Positions 54,621 through 64,000 of a stretch of DNA of 64,000 nt are shown here, piece by piece. The notes beneath the pieces are model-generated. The model was not told where the DNA came from. It worked only from the letters and a program-made list of their open reading frames with translations, and made no database searches. The stretch lies in NCBI GenBank assembly GCA_964006375.1, contig OZ023268.1:87171358-87235357 (forward strand), read 5' to 3'. Origin of the DNA: Tillus elongatus. Lineage: Eukaryota > Arthropoda > Insecta > Coleoptera > Cleridae. Positions within the stretch are counted from its first letter, which is position 1. Each line of letters opens with the position of its first letter. Both the position numbers and the translations under genes were made by a program.

Positions 54621-54899
54621 CAAATGTCTTTCTTTGATGAAATCAGGCATGAAACTTGATTGCCTATATAGTAGAAACAATCTTTCATATTTCTTCGAAA
54701 TAACTTTATGGTTTGAAAATATTTTTTAAAAGTCTGGATGCATCAATCTGATTACCGGTATAGCCTATGTAGTAAAAACAATGTGCTATATTTTATCAAA
54801 ATTACTTATGGTTTGAAAATATACAAAAAATTTCCGAAAATAAACTTAAACGTTGGGGTCCTAACCAACAAAGCTTACTTTAATAGCAAATTGAGTTAT

Positions 54900-55573
54900 T
54901 GAAATTTGAAGGATTTAATGAAAATTTGCTACCAAAACGCACTTACTGCGTCCAGATTTTTTTCTTACAAACTCACCATATTTCGATAAAAAATGCAAAA
55001 ATGCATTAACGAATTTGTTCTACGATAATTAGCTAAAAATTATAGACCGTTAAACCATAAACTTCGCTAAACCTACAGCGAAAGCATCAACTTAACTAAA
55101 CCGACAACCAAAACACCAGAGAAAGCGCCTATTTGAAATGAATTTTCTGTAAATATTTTAGTAAAATAAAGGGCAATGAATCTGAACACTCTTCTTGCAA
55201 CATTTTCTTTTCACAATCCGTATTTGTTTCACGTTCTTTGCCTAAACATTGCCAATTTTGACGTTTCAAATTGCGAGTTTGACGTTTTGAGGATAACTCC
55301 AAAATTTGTTTCTTTAACTGCCGATAACTTCTTTGTCTTTAAAGCTGGAGACCTAAAGTTTAGAACAGGGTTCTTTATAATACAAACACGAGTACTAAAT
55401 TTGGTTGCCCTTACTTTGCCGAAGATATAAATTTTTTTAGAAAGAAAACACAAATTTTCCGGGAAAACCTGGCCAGATTTTCCTGGCTAACGAACTTATC
55501 CAAGCTACTTACAAAAGGAAGGTACTCACCAAATTTAATCAAGATCGGTCTATTATGTTTGGAGTTATCGGTA

Positions 55574-55649
<76 letters not shown>

Positions 55650-56100
55650 ACAGATCTCCTCATTAGCGAATTTTTAAAAAAAAATCGCTAAAAGTAAACT
55701 ACGTATCAACATTTAGATCTATAAGTTGAAAGATAAAATGCTATACGCACTTAAAGAAAAAAAATGTAATATTCCTCTTAAAACGTGACAAATTGAAACG
55801 TCAAAATTGGCAACTTTTAGACAAAGAACCTGAAACAAATATGGGTTATGTCGTAAAAATGTGACAAGAAGTTTCAACTTCAACCTTCATTTTACTAAAA
55901 TATGTCGAGAAAATTAATTTTCAATAGGCCATGTCTATGATGCTTTAGCAGTATTTTTACTTATGGAGTTTTCGTTTAATGGTCTATAATTTGCGTAGAA
56001 GAAATTCGCTATTGAGGAGACCGCCACCTTTAAACCTTGAAAATAACTCTTCAAATGAGCGAGAACAATGCCCCTTAGAACCCACATCCGGGATTAGTTT
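54900..56100. repeat. Dispersed (TA)n-linked repeat
   Basis: A near copy of 28690-29470: signature in reverse at about 54935, the GCTGGAGACCTAAAG stretch, AAATTTTCCGGGAAAACCTG, then (TA)n at 55579-55646 and a further degenerate portion up to GAACCCACATCCGGG near 56080. Confidence 0.7.
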
Positions 56101-56109
56101 CAGTTTTTA

Positions 56110-56640
56110 TCTATTTTCATATACATGGTGTCCCATCGGTGTCAGGGCGGAAGATAACTCTTCACTGAGCCTATATTTTAAAATGCAGTTTTCCGACGCG
56201 ATAGATGTTCCACAAATGCACATTTTAAAATTATTTACATTTTTACAGTTTCGGTTTTTTTAACCGTTCTCCAACTACATGGAGTTAAATGTAAAAAGGT
56301 GGTCCTATTCAGATGACATGTGTAAAATATTAATATTGGGTTTTGTCATAATAAATCTTTTTAGTGTAGATGGCGTTTATGGACGTTAATAATGACAATT
56401 TATTTTTTAATAACAGGGTATTTATCTTTTGCTAAATTTAAAAATCTTTTTTTTTTCAAATACAAAACCCTATATATTTTCACTTTGGTGAATGAAGAAT
56501 TTCATAAGCTTTCTTATGATAACATATTTGGGTAAGTTAATTTAAATACGAAAGGAGGTACAGCGGTTCAAAATTTTTATTTGTGCATACTACAATTCTT
56601 ATTTTATTTGAATGGATGAAAATATTAAGAAATCAAACAT
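56110..56640. other. No gene seen
   Basis: AT-rich spacer; the small open frames are not recognisable. Confidence 0.4.
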
Positions 56641-56659
56641 TGGATTTAAAGTTTTATTA

Positions 56660-57016
56660 GGACCTCGGTGGTTCAGAGGTAAGAACGTGTGCCTTTGAAC
56701 CGAAGGGTACTGGGTTCGATCCCGGCGTACTCCTTTCACTTTTTCAGTACAAACTGTAAAATTAACATCAACTGAGGTTCTGGCATTGTATTTGAGCAAG
56801 TTGAATGTCTGCACGTTCCGCCCTTCGGAGGGGGCGTAAAGCCGTCGGTCCCGTGTCCATGCGATGTTGGGCACGTTAAATATCCCTACCCTCCTTACAG
56901 AAAGACAGGGGTTCGGCAAAATTTCCAGGATAGTGAGGTGAAACTGCTCCCTGGCGTCGGTGATTGGCCATAGTCGCGGAAATAGGCCGACGTTAAAGAA
57001 ACAAAACAACAACAAC
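56660..57016 (+). mobile_element. tRNA-derived SINE, copy 3 (most complete)
   Basis: Flanked by a 12-bp target duplication, AAAGTTTTATTA (56648-56659 and 57017-57028). A box GGTGGTTCAGAGGTAAGAAC, B box GGGTTCGATCCCGG, a conserved central stretch (GGGGGCGTAAAGCCGTCGG, ATGTTGGGCACGTTAAA), and a tail GGCCGACGTTAAAG followed by (AAC)n. The 357-bp length and clean duplication suggest recent insertion. Confidence 0.92.
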
Positions 57017-57308
57017 AAAGTTTTATTAAAATTTATAAAACGTGCACAAATGTTTCCACCTTTCTAAATGCAAATTAGAAGTTGCAAAGTAATAAATTGT
57101 AAGTCAAAATATTCTTAGCACACCCCCCCCCCCTCCCCCCAACAATCAAAAAACCATCAAAAGTTTATTCATTGTGCCAAGTTTGAAAATTTTAAGTGGC
57201 GACATTGTTGGTATATCCTAAGAAAACTGACTTGAAAGCGCCACCTTCAAGGGCTCTACCTCGCTTAGGAAGCACTTTTGAATTAAGGTTAAATCGACCT
57301 AAAATCAC

Positions 57309-59119
57309 GGTACGCAAATATTTTTATTTAAAAAACTGAGTAGGCATTAACAATTTCGTGTTTTTATTTAACAATGCATCACAAATTTCACTTTGGTATA
57401 AAAAAGGTGCTCTTGCTTCAATTACAGAAGCACAGCCGTTTTCGAGAAAAAACGTAATAATCAAAACAACTGTGAAAAACGTATCAAAAAGGAAACTAAA
57501 AAAATTTGATGAGTATTCCAATCCTCTAGGCAGATTTACAACACATGTTCAAAACAAGACCCATTTTGTTCAATGCACAATTGAAACCTTTTTCCAACTG
57601 ATCGTGGCGAAAAAACGTAATAATCGAAATAAGCCTGAAGAAACGTAACTAAAATCAAACAAAAAATGTAAAGCGTTTCTTTGACTATGTTGCCTTGATT
57701 GTGTTGTCTTAGTTTCCTTATTAACTTCTGACAGTGACAATTTATGTATACTGACTACGTTACCTTCCTTATTTATACCAACTTTTGAAATCGTTTCATA
57801 GGTTTATATCCTCTTTAAAGTTTTTTAAATTGCCTTATGTTTCTTCGAATCAAGAAAAGGCGAACATACACTTTATTTATGCATTTGCCAACGGTAATTC
57901 TTTAAAGGCAGCGAGGGAGTATCGAAGAGGGTTTCCTAAGAGACGACATCCACATCCGTCGGTGTTTGTAAGAATTCATCGGCAAGCAGTCAACTATGGC
58001 ATTGGAAGAAGAAACGACTTAATTACCAGCAGCAATATTAGAAACATAAGAATTGATGAACAAATTACAAATCAATTCATTAGAAACCCCACTACGAGCA
58101 CACGAAGAGTTGCTTCTGCTCTTAACGTTTCTCAGTCAAAAGTCTGTCGGAGTTTAAAACATGTTAACTTACGTCCATACCACTTACAACCTGTTGAGTC
58201 ATTATGTCCAGGTGATGAACAGTGGAGAATAATAACTTTTTGTCAATGGATTCTACACATCATTGATAAGAAAGTTGATTTTTTTATGAATATTTTGTGG
58301 ACGGATGCGTCTTGTTTTATACGCAGAGGAATTGTAAATTACCACAATCAGCATGTATTGTCAGATAAAAATCCACATGCTGTGCGACCAAGAAATTTCC
58401 AGTTGGAATTTAGTGTTAATGTTTGGTGCGGAGTCTACAACTACTGTTTATTTGGACCGTATTTTTTAGTACACGGAATAAATTCTAAAAACTTCCTACA
58501 CTTTCTGCGAACAGAACATGCCGGTATGTGGGAAGATATTCCATGAAATTTAAGAAAAATGGCATGGTTCCAACGGGATGGTTGTTCTGCTCATTACAGT
58601 AGCAACGTTAGAAATTGGCTAAACACCAACTATGATGGAAAGGATTGGTCGTGGTGGGCCAGTAGCGTGGCTCCAACGATCTAACCCCCCTTGATTTTTT
58701 TGTTTGGGGGTTCCTAAAGGAAAAAGTGTATGCAACTCGCGTTGAAACCAGGTAAGATTTAATTCTAAGAATTGAAAATGCCTGTACAGAAATAAGTGTT
58801 CAACAACTATAACCTGTCAAACAGTCAGAAAAATATTTAAATTGTGCATTGAACGAAAGGGGTATTGTTTTGAAGATCTGTTGTAAATTTGCCTAGTGGA
58901 TTGTGATATTCATCCTATTTTTTTGTTTTATTTTTGTTACGATATTTTAGACTTGTTTTGATTATTACGTTTTTCTCGAAAACTGCTGCACTTGTGGAAT
59001 TGAAGCAAGAGCACCTTTTTTGTATCAAATAAAATGTTGTGATGAAATGTTAAATAAAAACACTAAATTGTCAATGCCTACTGAGTTTTTTTAAATAAAA
59101 ATCTTTGCATACCCCCTGT
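57309..59119 (+). mobile_element. Mariner-type element F
   Basis: Inverted repeats at about 57309-57475 and 58950-59119 are about 85% identical, including GGTGCTCTTGCTTCAATT. The right end CAGGGGGTATGC resembles the CAGGG start of the other elements; the left end has degenerated. A transposase of the plus strand fills the middle. Confidence 0.78.
57850..58880 (+). pseudogene. Transposase of element F
   Basis: A 230-residue open stretch (to 58546) carries the N-terminal helix-turn-helix (IHFIYAFANGNSLKAAREYR), TRRVASALNVSQSKVCR, and the first catalytic Asp in ILWTDASCFIRRG. After a stop at 58544, MAWFQRDGCSAHYS carries the second Asp and the SPDL region is scrambled near 58660-58710. It is dead, though most of the first half is clean. 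Confidence 0.75.
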
Positions 59120-59249
59120 ATCTACGCCAATGACAACTTGAGGCACTTAATTTTTTCTTGGGAATATCAGCCTTTGAATAGTAGGTAGTATGCTATAATA
59201 AATTTAATATGTTTTTTAACGGGATGTTTGCAAAATAGAATAAAAAGCC

Positions 59250-60150
<901 letters not shown>

Positions 60151-60294
60151 GGAATAATTATTATTTACTTACTTTTGCCGCCCTGCGTCTTGTAAATGAG
60201 GCGTCTTACGATATATGTCTATACAAACTTTTACGATATAAAAAATGATCTTCTATCTGATGGTAAAGTGCCGCTATAAAAAACTGACTCACGC

Positions 60295-60398
<104 letters not shown>

Positions 60399-60413
60399 CG
60401 TATGTATGTATAC

Positions 60414-63330
60414 CAGGTGGTCCTCCGGGAGGTCCCACGATCGATTGCGGGAAAACTATCAATAGAAAAAACCTGAAAATTGAATCTTACACTAAAGTCG
60501 TTGGGGGCCACAGGTTAAAAATATTTTCAAGATGGCGGCACTTCCAGTTATACTGGAAGTAGATGTCGATTCGCTTATTTTAAATATAACACCCTGTATA
60601 TTATTGCAGTTTCGGATTATACAATAAATTCTGAACACTCTTTGTAAATAATGTTCTATACCTATCATCAACCATCCAGAATATATTTAGACTTTAAGAT
60701 AAAATTTGACATTTACGGCCAGTCATAAAGATATCGATATTTTTATAATAAGAACATATTTCGTTACGATTTTTAGAATTATCTTGCAAGATATTTCACT
60801 TCATCGATTTCCACATCGATACTAATGATAGACTATACAGAATGTCCAAAAAAAATTTTGAAGTTTGCAATGAGAAATTGCAAAAATCTCGCGATTTTCA
60901 AATTGGAACCCCCCTTTTTTGATAACACTATCGTGTTAAGCTCAAAAAATCACTGATACTTTGTATGTAATTACCTATACCTAAATCAAACGGTTTTCAT
61001 TTTATTTTGAAAAAACTCATTTCAAAGCCTGATATTTTCATGAATTCCCTACCATAAGCGTTAGCCATGGAAAATAATTTGCAGAGTGTGTTTCTATCGA
61101 AACTTTGACAGTTTGTTGATTAACTAGCTAATAATGGCACAATTAAATTACACACACGAAGATTATTTAAATTTATATACTATTTATTGAGAATGTAATA
61201 AAGTAATTTCGCGAACGTGTGATACATTTGCTGATAGATATCCAGATAAACAGAAACCGTCACGTAAAACCCTCAAACGAATAGTAGACAATTTCAAAAA
61301 CTGCGGATCTGTCAAGAAAAAGGTGCATAAGGCTAAACCCGTTGTTAACAACGAACAAATTGAGACAGAAATTTTGGGATATTTTGCCGCATACCCTACA
61401 AAGTCAACGAGGCAAGTAGCACTGGAGTCAGGATTCTCCAAAACCTCCGTTATGCGAATTATACGAAAACATAAGTTCCATCCTTATGCTTTTTCAGTTG
61501 TGCAACATTTAAAGGAAACTGATTTTTCCAGAAGGGTGGAGTTCTGTGAATTTATTTTAATGCGATTCCAAGAAAAAGAGCTGTTTTTAGATAACATCAT
61601 ATGGACGGATGAAGCAAAATTTTCAAGAAATGGACTTTTAAATCGCCGTAATTCTCACTATTGGAGTGACACCAATGTTCATCCTTCTAGGGAAGGACAT
61701 TTTCAGGAAAGCTGGCGGTTTAATGTTTATTGTGCTATAAGGAATGACAGCGTTGTTGCCCTAGAAATATACGACGATAATTTGAATGGTGAGAATTAAT
61801 CCGAAATTCATAAAATACTTTGTTTATTATTATTTATTTACTTGTAGATGAGCGTTATTTGGAAATTTTGCAAAATTTGGAAGTAACTTATTTGGACAAC
61901 ATTCCTTTGAATGAATATAGGCAATTATTTTACCAACATGACGGGGCCCCTCCTCATAATGGTCACCTGGTTAACAATCTTTTACAATCTCTATTTGCTG
62001 ACCAATGGATTGCCAACAATGGGCCACACCTTTGGCCGCCTCGATCGCCTGACTTATCTGTTCTCGATTTTTTTATATGGGGTACTATAAAAAATAAAAT
62101 CTACAACACTGCAGTTTCTACTAAAGAAAATTGCATGCAGCGGGTTTGAGAATCATTTCGTGATTTGGATCTGGATTCAATAAGAAGGGCCATACATGAG
62201 GGATTGACACGTAGGTGTGAAAAATGTCTTGACGCCAGAGGTCGTCAATTTGAATGCACACTTAGGACGTTAATTTTTGTTTCATTTTATTCAGTCCATG
62301 TTGTGTGTGAATTGTTTTGTTTTTCTATTATCTGTTTGATGGTTTTATATAAGGTTATATGGCAAAATACCTAAAAATTGCTGTCTCGATTTGTTCGTTG
62401 TAAACAACAGGTTTAGCCCTATGCACCTTGTTCTTGGCAGATCCGCAGTTTTTGAAATTGTCTACTATTCGTTTGACGGTTTCATGTGACGGTTTCTGTT
62501 TATCTGGATATCTATCAGCAAATGTATCACACGTTCGCGAAATTACTTTATCACATTGTCCATAAATAGTAAATAAAATTTAAATAATCTTCGTGTGTGT
62601 AATTTAACCATGCCATTATTAGCTAGTTAATCAACAAACTGTCAGAGTTTCGATAGAAACACACTCGGCAATTTATTTTCCATGGCTAACGCTTATGGTA
62701 GGAAATTTATTAAAATATCAGGCTTTGAAATGAGTTTTTTCAAATCAAAATGAAAACCGTTTGATTTAGGTATAGGTAATTACATACAAAGTGTCAGTGA
62801 TTTTTTGAGCTTAACACGATAGTGTTATAAAAAAGGGGGTTCCAATTTGAAAATCGCGAGATTTTTGCAATTTCTCATTGCAAACTTTATGTTTTTTTTT
62901 TTGGACACTCTGTATACTGTATCATTAGTCTCGATGTGAAAATAGATGAAGTGAAATATCTTTCAAGACAATTCTAAAAATCGTAACGAAATATGTTCTT
63001 ATTATAAAAATATCGTTATCTTTATGACTGGCCGTAAATGTCAAATTTTATCTTAAAGTCTAAATATCTTCTGGGCGGTTGATGATAGGTATAGAACATT
63101 ATTTACAAAAAGTATTCAGAATTTATTGTCGAATCCGAAACTGTAATAAAATACAGGGTGTTCTATTTAAAATAAGCGAATCGACATCTACTTCCGGTAT
63201 AACCGGAAGTGCCGCCACCTTGCAAATATATTTAACCTGTGGCCGCTAACGACTTTAGTGTAATATCCAATTTTCAGGTTTTTCCTATTGATAGTTTTCC
63301 CGCAATCTATCGTGGGACTTCCCGGGGGAG
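60414..63330 (+). mobile_element. Mariner-type element G with inverted repeats of about 930 bp
   Basis: 60414-61363 is repeated inverted at 62384-63330, about 90% identical. The repeat includes the transposase N-terminal coding region, so the DNA-binding part of the ORF is duplicated in the right arm. Inner (TACAGGGTG-type) starts occur at about 60590 and 63150, suggesting that the mariner proper may be 60593-63155 and that the outermost part belongs to an older inverted-repeat element. Confidence 0.8.
61134..62374 (+). pseudogene. Nearly intact transposase of element G, with intron
   Basis: From ATG 61134 the protein has an N-terminal helix-turn-helix, a second one (STRQVALESGFSKTSVMRII), and the DDE motifs: Asp in IIWTDEAKFSRNG, Asp in YQHDGAPPHNGH and Asp in RSPDLSVLDFFIWG. 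A 59-nt intron (61789-61847, GTGAGA...TTGTAG) splits the frame. Only two stops interrupt it: TGA at 61188-61190 and TGA at 62147-62149. The inverted copy in the right arm lacks the first stop. It belongs to the IS630/Tc1/mariner superfamily, with 36 residues between the second and third Asp. Confidence 0.85.
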
Positions 63331-63339
63331 GTATGTTTC

Positions 63340-63944
63340 CCTCCAATAACTTAACAAATGATTAACCGATTTTATTGTGAAACTTAGCACATGTCTTTCT
63401 TTTGTTAATAGCTTGATCGGACAACTTCTTCCATAAAAAATTAAATTTTTCTGAAAAAAATATTGTCTCTCCAAAGATAGTAAAACGATTTTGATGAAAT
63501 TCGGTAGGCATATTACCCCGATAGAGACTTTACCGCGCGCCAAAATTTAAGTTCCTACCTAAACAGAAATTCAGTTACTAAATTGTAAACATTTAACGAA
63601 AATTCGCTACCATAACGCACTTTCAGGGTTTCGAAATTTCTTATTACTTTTGACTGTATCAATGATCACGTTGTGAATTTCTTGGAAGGAGGCAGGTAGG
63701 AGGTCAAGGAGTGAAGGAATACACAACATCTTTGTAGTGACAGTTTACCAGAAGTGATATCTACATTTAAGCTGTCTTTCGGATTATTATTAAAATTGTG
63801 ACTTATACAAGCACGAGTTGAAGCTTCTTTGCACGTTACATTTTATAATTAATACTGACAAATATACTTATGGTATTATTATTATTATTATAAATATTAA
63901 ACGGTATTACTATTTTTAGTGAATTTTTATTAAAAAAGATTCAC

Positions 63945-63950
<6 letters not shown>
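63340..63950. repeat. Dispersed repeat fragments
   Basis: Signature in reverse orientation (CGCTACCATAACGCACTTTC at 63609), preceded by a module resembling 59460-59800, and a terminal hairpin GTGAATTTTTAT...AAGATTCACTAAT at 63920-63948 adjoining (TA)n. Confidence 0.6.

Positions 63951-64000
<50 letters not shown>
63951..64000. repeat. (TA)n microsatellite at window end
   Basis: TA array running off the end of the window. Confidence 0.95.

Overview
The window looks like AT-rich intergenic DNA from an insect nuclear genome. It is made almost entirely of mobile elements, many nested or broken. The insect reading rests on the families present: Jockey-type and RNase H-bearing LINEs, a Penelope-like element, a Ty3/gypsy fragment, tRNA-derived SINEs, many IS630/Tc1/mariner transposons with very long inverted repeats, and a Polinton/Maverick. 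A short CCTAA/CCTGA array at 35.1 kb matches the TTAGG and TCAGG telomere units of insects, the second known from beetles, so a beetle is possible but unproven. The only candidate host exon is at 30609-30773.

The centrepiece is a 12.3 kb Polinton (Maverick, adintovirus-like) at 5992-18291. It has about 1.1 kb terminal inverted repeats and a 6-bp target duplication (ATCATC), and it sits inside the left inverted repeat of an older Tc1/mariner-type transposon (5683-20305). The leftward block encodes a double-jelly-roll major capsid protein, a penton-like minor capsid protein, an adenain-like protease, an adenovirus pX-like core protein and a phospholipase A2-like protein. From a compact shared promoter the other strand encodes a packaging ATPase (frameshifted), a DUF8207 protein, a coiled-coil protein and a chromodomain integrase. 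A KilA-N protein (frameshifted) and the N-terminal stump of the protein-primed DNA polymerase follow on the minus strand; the polymerase catalytic part is gone. The capsid and integrase frames are open, so the copy looks like a polymerase-deleted, capsid-retaining element.

Three features of this Polinton stand out. The pX-like gene overlaps the protease gene, which has no AUG at its homologous start, and the overlap holds a canonical A AAA AAC slippery heptamer one codon before the pX stop, followed by a perfect 11-bp stem. This is a candidate programmed -1 frameshift. Each terminal inverted repeat has three perfect IR-1 palindromes of the ecdysone-receptor type on a 104-bp period, interleaved with CRE palindromes. 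An outward-facing tRNA-like pol III box pair also lies in each inverted repeat.

Layout: 0.2-1.5 kb, inverted-repeat transposon inside a (TA)n array; 2.1-4.6 kb, GC-rich LINE remnant; 5.7-20.3 kb, mariner plus Polinton; 20.4-30 kb, dispersed repeats, a decayed uncharacterised mobile ORF, LINE fragments and remnants of a second Polinton-like element (25.3-25.9 kb); 31-33.6 kb, LINE and transposase fragments and a fold-back element with a hammerhead ribozyme motif in each arm; 34.3-37.3 kb, Jockey-like LINE; 38.1-42.6 kb, two nested mariner-type elements with a SINE; 43.5-44.6 kb, decayed mariner; 45.2-48.3 kb, 157-bp tandem repeats and a gypsy 5' end; 48.9-50.9 kb, SINE and Penelope-like element with a hammerhead-like motif; 51-56 kb, fold-back and (TA)n-linked repeats; 56.7 kb, SINE; 57.3-63.3 kb, two more mariner-type elements. 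At least a dozen (TA)n arrays punctuate the sequence, often exactly at repeat junctions.
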